From Candidatus Aquabacterium excrementipullorum (GTDB taxonomy: Bacteria > Pseudomonadota > Gammaproteobacteria > Burkholderiales > Burkholderiaceae_C), in contig DXIO01000035.1 of the NCBI GenBank assembly GCA_019112875.1, positions 1 through 64,000 on the forward strand: 64,000 nucleotides of DNA, read 5' to 3'. The notes under the pieces are model-generated. The model made no database searches. It was not told the DNA's origin and worked only from the letters and a program-made list of their open reading frames with translations. The position numbers were made by a program, and so were the translations under genes. Position 1 is the stretch's first letter, and every line of letters begins with the position of its first letter. Below, piece by piece: positions 20,512 to 32,913 of the stretch.

Positions 20512-21159
20512 ATGAATGCGACGACGAATGTGCCGACTGGCACTCCGCTCAAAGGCAAGGTCCTGGTGGTCGATGACGACCGCCTGGTGCTGGCCACCGT
20601 GACGCACGGCTTGTCGCAGGCCGGCTATGAAGTGATCGACGCCGACAACGGCGACGATGCGATCCTGCTGGCACGCCAGCACAAACCTGATCTGGCCTTG
20701 CTGGACATCCGCATGGAAGGCAAGACCGGCTTCGACGTGGCCGCCTACCTGCGCGAATACTGCCAGATCCCTTTCATGTTCCTGTCCGCCTTCTCGGACG
20801 AGGCCACCATCAACCAGGTCAAGGCGCTGGGCGCCGTCACCTACCTGGTCAAGCCGCTGGACATCCAGCAGATCGTGCCCGCGGTGGAAGCCGCCTTTGC
20901 CAAGCGTCCCGCCACGGACGACACGGTGGATTCCGCCTCCGTCCCGCTGCGAGGGCAGGTTCCGGTTGAAAGCAATCCGCTGGAAGACACCGTGGCCATG
21001 GCCGTGGGCATCGTGATGCACCGCCACTCGCTGGGCCGCATCAACGCCCTGGAGCGCCTGAAGGCACAAGCCCGCAACGAAGGGCGCTCGCTCGAGGCCC
21101 TGTGCCTGCGCTTGCTCGAAGCGCAGGAAGTGCTGTCAGGCCTGGGACCGCTGCACTGA
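20512..21159 (+). CDS. Response regulator with REC and ANTAR (RNA-binding antiterminator) domains
   Basis: 215 residues. The receiver (about 15-130) has KVLVVDDDR, phospho-acceptor Asp65 in LLDIRM, and Lys in YLVKPLD. After a linker, the C-terminal ~50 residues (AMAVGIVMHRHSLGRINALERLKAQARNEGRSLEALC, which should be read as one helical bundle) match the ANTAR domain. ANTAR proteins bind paired hairpins in mRNA leaders and prevent termination when phosphorylated. The adjacent HisKA_2 kinase is the likely partner. Unlike NasR/AmiR-type loci, no nitrogen-assimilation or amidase gene is nearby, so the RNA target is unknown. The last 24 bases overlap the convergent kinase gene. Confidence 0.88.
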   Translation: MNATTNVPTGTPLKGKVLVVDDDRLVLATVTHGLSQAGYEVIDADNGDDAILLARQHKPDLALLDIRMEGKTGFDVAAYLREYCQIPFMFLSAFSDEATINQVKALGAVTYLVKPLDIQQIVPAVEAAFAKRPATDDTVDSASVPLRGQVPVESNPLEDTVAMAVGIVMHRHSLGRINALERLKAQARNEGRSLEALCLRLLEAQEVLSGLGPLH

Positions 21160-22665
21160 CGAGGCTGTCGGCGCCACCGGAGGCAACGGCGTTCCGGCCA
21201 GGTCCGTCAAAGGACCCGGCGCCTCGCTCGGGCCATTGATCGGCGCACGCAATGACGTGGCCGATGCCGACGCCATCAACGTGAAGTAGAAACACGCGCC
21301 CTGCCCCGGCGCGGCTTCGGCCCACACGCGCCCGCCATGGCGGCGAACGATGTTCTGCACCCCGGCCAGGCCCACGCCCGTGCCGGGAAAATCCTTGTTG
21401 CTGTGGAAGCGCTGGAACAGGCCGAAGAGCTTGTCGGCATGCTGCATATCGAAACCGGCGCCGTTGTCTCTCACGTAGAACACGCAAGGATCGGTCGCGG
21501 CCACCCGGCCCACCTCGACCCTGGGATGAGCGACCTTGCCGCTGTACTTCAGCGCGTTGCCGATCAGGTTGTCGAGCACCCGGCGCACCAACAACGGATC
21601 GGCCGGGGCCTGCATGCCAGGCTCCACCACAATCTCCACCGGCGCGGCATGCGCTTCGCCACTCAGGCCCGAGCGCTGTGCCGCACGTTGCTCGGCGACC
21701 ACGTCCTGGGCCAGTTCGCTCACATCCACGGGCGTGCGGGCCACGGGTGCCTGCGCCAGTTGCGCCTGCTCCAGGATGGCGTCGATCATGCCGTTCATGC
21801 GCGTGGTGGCCGCCAGGATGCGCTCCAGATGGTCGTTGCCGATGCGGTCCATCACGCGGCCGTAGTCTTCCTTGACGATGCGCGTGAAGCCGTCGACCAC
21901 GCGCAGCGGCGCGCGCAGGTCGTGCGACAGGGCATAGCGCAGCACCTCCTGCTCGGCCTCGCTCATGGGCGCGGGAGGCGAGGCCAGGCCGTCGTCTTCA
22001 GGCGGGAGCGACACAGCGCCATGCGCAGCGTGGGAGATGTCCACGGGCGCCCCGACAGCGGCCCCCGTGTGACGCCATACGCCGTGGTACCCGGCAAAGC
22101 GGCCCTGCGCATCGGTGCGCGGCATGCCGATCAGCCGGGAGGGCGAACACGTCACCGCCCCCCCCGGCGCGATCGCCCACGGCAAGCCATCCACGTCCAG
22201 CGGCAGGCCGGATTTCACACGCATCTCCAGCCTGGACAAGGCCACGCGCGAAGCCTCGTCAGCGGCACCCGCCTTCAGGGCCATGCATTCCCACAGCGGC
22301 AGGCCAGCGCCCGTCAGGCGCTTTGCCTCCAGCCAGGAGGCCGCCGCCTCGTGATCCGGTTTGAGTGTCACCAGACGATGGTGCTCGTCGGTTTGCCAGT
22401 ACCAGCCCGCCACCCAATCCTGCCAATATCCCATGCCGTTTGACGGGGAATATGTTTGTGATATCGGAAGCCGGGATATCCCGCGGCGCAAGAACAGGGG
22501 CAATGCACCCAGCAGCAAAAATACAACGGCTGTCCAGTCGGCCCCTTGCGTCAAAACCACGACGGCAGCCGCCGACAGCCCGCCAAGCAGTGCCAGCCAA
22601 GGGCCTGCCAGACGGGCGTCCAGCATTCCGCGAGCTTCAAATTGCCGTGATTGAAATGCCTGCAT
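21136..22665 (-). CDS. Membrane-associated sensor histidine kinase (HisKA/HATPase)
   Basis: About 509 residues. The N-terminus has two closely spaced hydrophobic segments (PWLALLGGLSAAAVVVL and AVVFLLLGALPLFL). A PAS-like sensor follows (GYWQDWVAGWYWQTDEHHRLV, as one motif region). The HisKA site is LRYALSHDLRAPLRVVDGF, and the HATPase has NLIGNALKYS, DNGAGFDM and GTGVGLAGVQNIV. The arrangement resembles phytochrome-like or CheR-associated kinases that sense through PAS and pass phosphate to a separate regulator. No dedicated response regulator is adjacent on this strand. The frame extends 16 codons further to a TTG; the ATG used here is preferred, though no good ribosome-binding site is visible. 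The C-terminal ~45 residues are Pro/Ser-rich and unstructured-looking. Confidence 0.83.
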   Translation of the reverse strand: MQAFQSRQFEARGMLDARLAGPWLALLGGLSAAAVVVLTQGADWTAVVFLLLGALPLFLRRGISRLPISQTYSPSNGMGYWQDWVAGWYWQTDEHHRLVTLKPDHEAAASWLEAKRLTGAGLPLWECMALKAGAADEASRVALSRLEMRVKSGLPLDVDGLPWAIAPGGAVTCSPSRLIGMPRTDAQGRFAGYHGVWRHTGAAVGAPVDISHAAHGAVSLPPEDDGLASPPAPMSEAEQEVLRYALSHDLRAPLRVVDGFTRIVKEDYGRVMDRIGNDHLERILAATTRMNGMIDAILEQAQLAQAPVARTPVDVSELAQDVVAEQRAAQRSGLSGEAHAAPVEIVVEPGMQAPADPLLVRRVLDNLIGNALKYSGKVAHPRVEVGRVAATDPCVFYVRDNGAGFDMQHADKLFGLFQRFHSNKDFPGTGVGLAGVQNIVRRHGGRVWAEAAPGQGACFYFTLMASASATSLRAPINGPSEAPGPLTDLAGTPLPPVAPTASSVQRSQA

Positions 22666-22787
22666 CAATTTGATTGTATGGAGGGCAGGACGGGGTTTCT
22701 TCGACTGGTTCAAACGATTTGGAACCTTGTACAGTGCAAAGCTTCGGATACCGGTGTCAAGTATGCCCCGTGTTCATAAGGGGTAAA

Positions 22788-22802
22788 GGGGTGAAACTCC
22801 CC
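22788..22802 (+). other. Short GC hairpin just upstream of the hybrid kinase gene
   Basis: GGGG / CCCC stem around TGAAACT, 18 bases before the hybrid kinase ATG and within the 154-base divergent region between the two kinase genes. It is close to where a ribosome-binding site would be; only a weak ACAGG precedes the ATG. It could lower translation, but this is conjecture. Confidence 0.25.
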
Positions 22803-22819
22803 ACCCGTGGATTCACAGG

Positions 22820-26778
<3,959 letters not shown>

Positions 26779-26782
<4 letters not shown>

Positions 26783-29001
26783 GCCTTTACGCGCCATTCG
26801 ACGACGACACCGGGGTGGAACAGCCACGCGTGTTGCTGGTCGACGACGACGAGGTGAACCTGCTGCTGACCTCCATCGCGCTGCGCGAGCGAGGGTTTTC
26901 CATTGTCGAGGCCTCCTCCGGTGAGGACGCCCTGCAACGCATTTCCGACTGGCTGCCCGACGTGGTCGTGCTCGACGCCGTCATGCCCGGCCTCGATGGC
27001 TTCCAGACCTGTGTCGAGCTGCGCAACATGCCCGGCTATGAATCCATCCCGGTGCTGATGCTGACCGGCCTGGACGACGACGCCTCCATCACCCGCGCCT
27101 ACGAGGTGGGCGCCACCGACTTCTTCGTCAAGTGCAACCAGTGGAGCCTGCTGGCCGGCCGCCTGCGCTACCTGCTGCGTGCCTCGCGCACCCGCCATGA
27201 ACTGGAGCGCAGCAAGGCCAAGCTGGCCCGCGCGCAAGACCTGGCCCGCATGGGCAGCTTCGACTGGCGCAAGGATGGCGGTGGCCTGGCCTTCTCGCTC
27301 GAAGGCCTGCGCGTGTTCGGCATGGGCCCGCAGGACCACCCCGGCCTGCGACAGATCATCCGCATGATGCCGAACGAGGATCAGGTGGCCTTCCGCCGCA
27401 TCCTGCGCGACGTGCTGGACCATGGCACCGTGCTGTGCAACGACATCCAGGTCACCTTGCAGGATGGCCGTCTGCGCGTGCTGCACGTCGAGGCCGAGCC
27501 CGAGTTCAACGAACTGGCCAACCTGATCGGCTACACCGGCATCGTGCAGGACGTGACCGACCGGCGCATGGCCGAGGACAAGATCAAGCACCTGGCCAAC
27601 TTCGACACGCTCACCGGCCTGCCCAATCGCCGCCAGATCTTCTGGCGCAGCGAGCGCGCCATCGAGCACGCCAAGCGCAACAACCACCGCGTGGCCCTGC
27701 TGCAAATCGGTCTCGATCGCTTCAAGGTGATCAACGAGAACCTGGGCCACCACGCCGGCGACGAACTGCTGATCGAGGTGTCGCGCCGCCTGCGCAACTG
27801 CGTGCGCCACTCCGAGCAGGTGATGGAAGGCGGGCTGGACCTGCACGGCCACCGCGGCCACCGCACGCTGGAGGCCGTGGGCCGCCTGGGCGCCGACGAG
27901 TTCGTGGTGCTGCTGCCCGAGGTGATCGACGAGGGCGAAGCCATGCTGACAGCCCACCGCGTGCTCGACAGCCTGCGCGAGCCCATGATGGCCGGCGGGC
28001 AGGAGTGCTTCATCACCGCCAGCGTGGGCGTGTCGTGCTTCCCGGGCCACGGCCTGACGGTGGCCGACCTGCTGCGCCATGCCGATGTGGCCATGGACCT
28101 GGCCAAGAGCCATGGCCGCAACTCGTCCATGCTGTATGACCCGCAGCTGGCCAGCAAGGGCCGCGTTCGGCTGGATCTGGACACCGCCCTGCACAAGGCG
28201 CTGGAGCGCAACGAACTGGTGCTGTACTACCAGCCCAAGATCGACGTGCGCACCAGCCAGATGGTGGGCGCCGAGGCGCTGATGCGCTGGATGCGTGACG
28301 GCAAGCTGATCCCGCCGGGCGATTTCATTCCGCTGGCCGAGGCCACGGGCCTGATCAACGACATGAGCCTGTGGGCCATCACCGAGGCGGCCCGCCAGGC
28401 GCGCCAATGGCAGCACAAGTTCGGCTTCGATGCGTCGATCGCCGTGAACCTGCCCAGCCGCCTGTTCGAGCGCCCGGACCTGGTCGACACCATCGAGCAG
28501 ATCCTCAAGGCCGAAGGTGTCGCGCCTCGGTCCATCGAGCTGGAAATCACCGAAACCGGCCTGATGAAGGACCTGCAGGGCGTGGTGCCCTCGCTGCACA
28601 AGCTCAACCAGCTGGGCATCGAGATCTCCATCGACGACTTCGGCACCGGCTACTCCTCGCTGGCCTACCTGACCTCGCTGCCCATCAGCGAACTCAAGAT
28701 CGACCGCTCCTTCGTGCGCGATCTCGGTACTACGCCACAGAGCTCGGCGGTGGTTTCTGCCATCATCGCGCTGGCACGCGCCCTGGGGTTGCGTGTCATC
28801 GCCGAGGGTGTCGAACAGGTGTCCCAGATGGAAGTCCTCTACAACCTGGGCTGCCAGATCTGCCAGGGCTTCCTGTTCGCCCGCCCCATGCCGCCGAGCG
28901 ACGTCGATGAGTGGTTGCAGGAGCTCCAAAAGCGCCCCCTGCCCCGCATCGAAACCGACTTCGGTGGCCTGGGCTCGGTGACGGGCGGCAAACCCATCTG
29001 A
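26779..29001 (+). CDS. Response regulator with REC, degenerate GGDEF and EAL domains (probable c-di-GMP phosphodiesterase)
   Basis: 740 residues. The N-terminal receiver has VLLVDDDEVN, LDAVMPGLDG and Lys in FFVKCN. A PAS-like linker precedes the GGDEF domain, whose motif reads GADEF (371-375) and which has an extra ~20-residue Gly/His-rich segment just before it and no RxxD inhibitory site, so cyclase activity is doubtful. The EAL domain looks intact: EAL at 499-501, DDFGTGYSS, LKIDRSF and AEGVE. The likely net activity is c-di-GMP hydrolysis, perhaps with the GADEF domain binding GTP as a regulator. Translationally coupled to the hybrid kinase (4-base overlap), which should phosphorylate it. 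Confidence 0.9.
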
Positions 29002-29085
29002 CCCCAGCTGCCCAGGTGCCGACGTGAGCGCCGCCAGACTTTGCGATGGCGCGCCCACCAACGTGCAGGGCACCGAGGTTCACCC

Positions 29086-30885
29086 ATGAGCACCACGCTT
29101 CCCGACACCGCCACGCCTCCTGCCCCGGCCCAATTGGCCAAGGCCGCCTTCAAACGCCTGGCCCTGGAGCGCCAGGAGCCCACGCCCGAGAATTTCCGCA
29201 CTGCCTACGCGGCCGAATCCGCCGCCCTGGGCTGGCCCGTGCCCGAGGCGACGGCGACCGCCGTGGTTGCCGCGCCCGTCACGGCCCCCGTGACGCTGGA
29301 CACCGAAGAAGGCCCCGCCTGGTCGGAGCTGATCGGCCGCATCGCCCGGGGCCTGGAGCGCAGCAACAAGCAATGGACGGCCGCGCGCCGCAAGGACAGC
29401 CTGCAGCGCGTGCTGGCCGGCAGCAAGCAATCATCCGCCCGGCTGCTGCAGCGCCTGCAGCAACTGGTGCTGGCCTGGGACAGCGACAAGCCGGAAGAGG
29501 ACAACGCCGACAACCTGGAGGTGCTCGACAGCGCCCAGGCCACCAGTGCCGACCAGCCCTCTTCGGCCGTCAGCGCGCCCGGTACATCAGGCATCCCCGC
29601 AGAGTCGCCCGCCCTCGACGAGCCCTCCCCCACCGTGACGGAAGAGCCTGCCATCGCCGGCAGCATCACGGGCGCCCTCGCGGCCGCCACGGGCTGGATC
29701 GGCAGCCAGCTGGCCGACACGCTCTATACCGCCCTGCCCGACAAGGACACCCAGGCCGCCGATGCCCAGGCCGCCCTGCAGGAGGCCCTGGACCGCGCGC
29801 TCGCATCGGCCGAAGGCATGGCCGACACCACCGAGCTGCAAAGCGACCTGCAGGACGCCTGCACCCAGGCCCGCCGCGTGATCGAGCACCGCCACCACGT
29901 GATGGACCAGCTGCTCGACCTGTGCCGTTCGCTCACCGACAGCCTGGTCGACCTGGCCGAGGACGACAGCTGGGCCCGTGGCCAGAGCGAAGCCATGCGC
30001 GCCGAGCTGGACGAGGGCCTGACCAGCCGGGGCGCCCGCCGCATCCAGCAACTGCTGGAAGACACGCGCCAGCGCCAGCTCGAACTCAAGCAGGAGCGCG
30101 AAGCCGCTCGCCAGGCGCTCAAGCAACTGATCCACCAGATGCTCAGCGAGATCGGCGCCCTGGGCCAGACCACCGGCCGCTTCCAGGACAAGCTCAGCAG
30201 CTATGCCGACACCATCGGCCAGGCCGACACGCTCGAAAGCCTGACCGGCGTCGTGCGCGAGATGGTGTCCGAGAGCCGCACCGTGCACGGCGTGATCTCG
30301 CAGGCGCAGGAACGGCTGCACAACGAGCACGCCCGCGCGACCGAACTCACGCAACGTGTCCGCGACCTGGAAGACGAGATCCGCAAGCTCTCCGACGAGG
30401 TTTCTACCGACCCGCTCACGCAGATCGCCAACCGGCGCGGCCTGATGCGCATCTTCGACAGCGAACGCTCGCGCGTAGACCGCCAGGGCCAGCTGCTGTG
30501 CGTCGGCTTGCTGGACGTGGACAACTTCAAGAAGCTCAACGACACCCTGGGCCACCACACGGGTGACGAAGCGCTCAAGTTCCTCTCGCGCCGCGTGAGC
30601 GAATCGCTGCGCCCCAGCGACGCCCTGGCCCGCTACGGCGGCGAAGAGTTCGTGGTGCTGATGCCCAACACGCAGGTCGATGAAGGCCAGCAAGTGCTGA
30701 CCCGACTGCAGCGCCAGCTCAGCGCCGAGTTCTTCACGCAGGACACCCACAAGGTCTTCATCACCTTCTCGGCCGGCGTCACGCAGTACCGCGATGGCGA
30801 GCCCATCGAGCAGGCCCTGGACCGCGCCGACGTGGCGCTCTACGAGGCCAAGCGCACGGGCAAGAACCGCACCTGCACCGGCTGA
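29086..30885 (+). CDS. Diguanylate cyclase with a long N-terminal helical region
   Basis: 599 residues. The C-terminal GGDEF domain (about 430-595) has an intact catalytic GGEEF (518-522) and the product-inhibition site RxxD at 509-512, the correct five residues upstream. DNFKKLNDTLGH is the substrate/metal-binding helix. The first ~130 residues are Ala/Glu-rich. The region about 200-430 is strongly helical and coiled-coil-like (REAARQALKQLIHQML..., EEIRKLSDEVSTD-like end), a layout seen in cyclases that activate by dimerisation. No membrane segment. It lies 84 bases after the EAL protein on the same strand, giving the locus both synthesis and breakdown of c-di-GMP. The ATG used here (MSTTLPDTA) is preferred over an upstream in-frame TTG. 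Confidence 0.9.
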   Translation: MSTTLPDTATPPAPAQLAKAAFKRLALERQEPTPENFRTAYAAESAALGWPVPEATATAVVAAPVTAPVTLDTEEGPAWSELIGRIARGLERSNKQWTAARRKDSLQRVLAGSKQSSARLLQRLQQLVLAWDSDKPEEDNADNLEVLDSAQATSADQPSSAVSAPGTSGIPAESPALDEPSPTVTEEPAIAGSITGALAAATGWIGSQLADTLYTALPDKDTQAADAQAALQEALDRALASAEGMADTTELQSDLQDACTQARRVIEHRHHVMDQLLDLCRSLTDSLVDLAEDDSWARGQSEAMRAELDEGLTSRGARRIQQLLEDTRQRQLELKQEREAARQALKQLIHQMLSEIGALGQTTGRFQDKLSSYADTIGQADTLESLTGVVREMVSESRTVHGVISQAQERLHNEHARATELTQRVRDLEDEIRKLSDEVSTDPLTQIANRRGLMRIFDSERSRVDRQGQLLCVGLLDVDNFKKLNDTLGHHTGDEALKFLSRRVSESLRPSDALARYGGEEFVVLMPNTQVDEGQQVLTRLQRQLSAEFFTQDTHKVFITFSAGVTQYRDGEPIEQALDRADVALYEAKRTGKNRTCTG

Positions 30886-30891
30886 CCTTCC

Positions 30892-30923
30892 AGCCTTGTG
30901 GCCGCGATCAGCGGCTCAAGGCT
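30892..30923. terminator. Long dyad between convergent genes, possible bidirectional terminator
   Basis: AGCCTTG (30892-30898) pairs with CAAGGCT (30917-30923), and inside it GCCGC (30901-30905) with GCGGC (30911-30915) around GATCA. It spans the gap between the diguanylate cyclase stop and the NAD(P)HX repair gene stop. No T run follows on either strand, so termination would be inefficient or Rho-assisted. Confidence 0.45.
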
Positions 30924-32442
30924 GCGACCACAGATCGCGCAGCAGCGCCGGCACCTGCTCGGGCAGGTCTTCGGCCAGCAATCCAGGGCCGAAGGCCCGC
31001 GCGCAGGCCCCGTGCACCCAGGCCGCCGCGCAAGCCGCCTTCCACGCTGGCAGGCCTTGGGCCAGCAAGCCACCGATCAGCCCGGCCAGCACGTCACCCG
31101 CGCCGGCCGTGGCCAGCCAGGCCGGGGCATTGGTATTGACCGCCGCCCGGCCATCGGGTGCAGCAATCACCGTGTCGGCGCCCTTGTGCAGCACCACCGC
31201 GCCGCTGCGCCGGGCCGCATCGCGTGTGCGCTCGAGCTTGCCCTGATCGCCAGGACCGAACAGCCGCTGGAACTCGCCCTCGTGCGGCGTGAGCACCACG
31301 GGGCTCTCGGATTGCACGATGGCGTCGAACAGCAGTTCGGGCGAAGCCTCGAACGCGGTCAAGGCATCGGCATCCAGCACGAGGGGGCGCCCGCCCGGAG
31401 CCTGCAGCGCCGTCAGCACCAATGAGCGCAGCGTGGCCTGGGCCGGCTCCGGCAGGCCTGTCAGCGCACCGGGCCCCAGCACCGCGGCGGCCCAGCGGCT
31501 GGGCGCCAGCAAGTCGGTCCAGCTCTCCAGGAAAGACGACACGGCATGGTCCGGCAGCGGATGCACCATCGTTGACATCACCCCTGCCGCATACACCGGC
31601 CATGCCGAGCCGGGCACCGCCAGCGTCGTCATGCCGGCGCCGATGCGCCCGGCGGCCCGCGCGGCCAGCCTCCCGGCGCCCACCATGCGCGCGCCGCCCA
31701 GCACGATCACATGGCCCCGCCGGTACTTGTGCGTCATGCCGGAAGGCGCCGACCAGCGCGCCAGCCACAAGGCCGGGGAGTTCTCCCAGGCCTGCACCTG
31801 CAGCGGTGCCAGGGCCTGCGGTGCGATACCGATGTCGGCCACGACGATTTCGCCGCACAGGGCGCGCCCGGGCATCAGCACATGCCCCGGTTTCTTGCGC
31901 AAGAAAGTGACGGTGAGTTGGGCCTGACATGCCCCCCAGGATTCGCCCGTGTCTCCCTGCAGGCCGGACGGCACATCCACCGCCACCACCGGCAGGCCGC
32001 GGGCCACGACTTCAGCCATCACGGCAGACACATCCTCGCCGAGGGGCCTGGTGAGACCCGCGCCGTACAGGGCGTCCACCACCAGCGCCGCGCCATCGAG
32101 AACCGAAGGTTCCAACTTCTCAGGGCCGCCACGGCCGCCAGGCGAAGCCAGCCACAGCCCGGCATGGTGCAAGGCCTCTCCTTTGAGGCCGGTGGTCGGG
32201 TGCGACGTGGCCACACGGACAGGCCAGCCTGCTTCGCTCAGATGGCGGGCGATCACGTAGCCGTCACCGCCATTGTTGCCGGGACCGCACAGCACCACGA
32301 CGGGCCGAGCGCTCCAGCGCGCCTGAACCGCGTGCGCAACGGCACGTCCGGCCTGCGCCATCAAGGCAGGGCCGTCCACGCCATGGTCCATGGCCCAGGC
32401 ATCGGCCAAGGCCATCTGCCCGCAAGTCAGCAATTCATCCAT
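30916..32442 (-). CDS. nnrD: Bifunctional NAD(P)H-hydrate epimerase / ADP-dependent NAD(P)H-hydrate dehydratase
   Basis: A 508-residue metabolite repair enzyme that epimerises and dehydrates damaged NAD(P)HX back to NAD(P)H. The N-terminal NnrE half (about 1-220) has VVLCGPGNNGGDGYVIARHL and VDALYGAGL. The C-terminal NnrD kinase-fold half has VVLTPHEGEFQRLF, the signature NTNAPAWLATAGAGDVLAGL, and GLPAWKAACAAAWVHG. Length and domain order match the fused bacterial form (YjeF). The start ATG follows a divergent intergenic region of about 470 bases. Cytoplasmic and presumably constitutive. Confidence 0.94.
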   Translation of the reverse strand: MDELLTCGQMALADAWAMDHGVDGPALMAQAGRAVAHAVQARWSARPVVVLCGPGNNGGDGYVIARHLSEAGWPVRVATSHPTTGLKGEALHHAGLWLASPGGRGGPEKLEPSVLDGAALVVDALYGAGLTRPLGEDVSAVMAEVVARGLPVVAVDVPSGLQGDTGESWGACQAQLTVTFLRKKPGHVLMPGRALCGEIVVADIGIAPQALAPLQVQAWENSPALWLARWSAPSGMTHKYRRGHVIVLGGARMVGAGRLAARAAGRIGAGMTTLAVPGSAWPVYAAGVMSTMVHPLPDHAVSSFLESWTDLLAPSRWAAAVLGPGALTGLPEPAQATLRSLVLTALQAPGGRPLVLDADALTAFEASPELLFDAIVQSESPVVLTPHEGEFQRLFGPGDQGKLERTRDAARRSGAVVLHKGADTVIAAPDGRAAVNTNAPAWLATAGAGDVLAGLIGGLLAQGLPAWKAACAAAWVHGACARAFGPGLLAEDLPEQVPALLRDLWSQP

Positions 32443-32566
32443 CGGCCCTTGCCCTCGCGCTCATTCGATCGTTTCAAACGCCCGGCGCGTGCATGTTTCA
32501 CGGCACCCGTCGCCCAAGCATGCCACGAGGGCCCCCAAGACGGTCCGTTTGCGCCACACTGGGTGC

Positions 32567-32815
32567 GTGGATGTTTGACGAGGTGCTCGTCAGTCCACAG
32601 GACACACCGGATCTCGGTGGTCATCACAGGCAACGTTCGGCTTCTCCCGGCCGGACTGGCAGGATGGACCTGCCACGCAGGCCTGGCCGCCGGTGAGGCG
32701 GTGCTCTCTTGAGGAGAGATCAGGGCTGGCAGCCATCTCGCCAGCCTAGGGCGCGCGGTGCGTGCGTCCGAGCCCACAGCCCGTCAGTCCTAGGCCGACG
32801 GGCTGTTTTCTTTTT
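32567..32815 (+). ncRNA. Candidate structured small RNA ending in an intrinsic terminator
   Basis: Successive perfect stems on the plus strand: GTGGA/TCCAC enclosing TGACGA/TCGTCA (32567-32598), ACCG/CGGT (32605-32617), GGCAGG/CCTGCC (32658-32674), CTCTC/GAGAG (32704-32718), GGCTGGC/GCCAGCC (32724-32746), then a 10-bp terminator stem with a T run. Because no gene upstream on this strand needs a terminator (the neighbour nnrD is on the minus strand), a transcript starting within the region is the simplest explanation. I tested it by eye against 6S, 4.5S, RNase P and tmRNA landmarks and found no match. The 5' end is a guess; a GC-rich region will also give some chance stems. Confidence 0.38.
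32776..32815 (+). terminator. Strong Rho-independent terminator
   Basis: Stem ACAGCCCGTC (32776-32785) / GACGGGCTGT (32797-32806), 10 bp with an 11-base loop, followed by TTTTCTTTTT. The orientation is plus strand, yet the upstream gene on that strand is the diguanylate cyclase 1.9 kb away. It therefore ends a transcript that begins in the intergenic region, or read-through into the VirK/YbjX gene. Confidence 0.85.
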
Positions 32816-32865
32816 ACATTCAGTCATTTACGCGTATCTACCACTGTCAAGCCTCACATCTGACG

Positions 32866-32882
32866 GTACAGTCCGTGTAAAG
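32866..32882 (+). promoter_or_regulatory. Promoter-like element before the VirK/YbjX gene, shared with the hns promoter region
   Basis: GTACAGTCCGTGTAAAG contains a -10-like TACAGT. Sixteen aligned bases match 13/16 with GTATAGTCCGCGCAAA at 37693 upstream of the H-NS gene. The ACGG/CCGT dyad (32863-32876) overlaps it. A second -35/-10 candidate is TTTACA (32813) and TATCTA (32835) with a 16-base spacer, partly inside the terminator's T run. Which is used cannot be told. Confidence 0.35.
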
Positions 32883-32913
32883 AAAAGTTGCTTCAGGTTG
32901 CAAGGCGCATCAA

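Larger units (their letters stand above)
32443..32913. other. Intergenic region of 471 bases without a protein gene
   Basis: No reading frame here looks coding. The left third should hold the nnrD promoter on the minus strand. The middle holds six consecutive stem-loops ending in a plus-strand intrinsic terminator (candidate RNA, listed separately). The right 100 bases are AT-richer and hold a promoter-like region for the VirK/YbjX gene. Confidence 0.6.

Noticed and set aside
32427..32777. Minus-strand frame of 116 codons in the 471-base gap
   Set aside because: No family resemblance and a composition like random GC-rich DNA; stem-loops on the plus strand explain the region better.
32567..32815. 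6S RNA, 4.5S RNA, RNase P RNA or tmRNA in the stem-loop region
   Set aside because: The expected landmarks (GAGGAAAGTCC of RNase P, GGTCAGGTCCGGAAGG of 4.5S, tag frame of tmRNA, 6S central bubble) are missing or only vaguely resembled.
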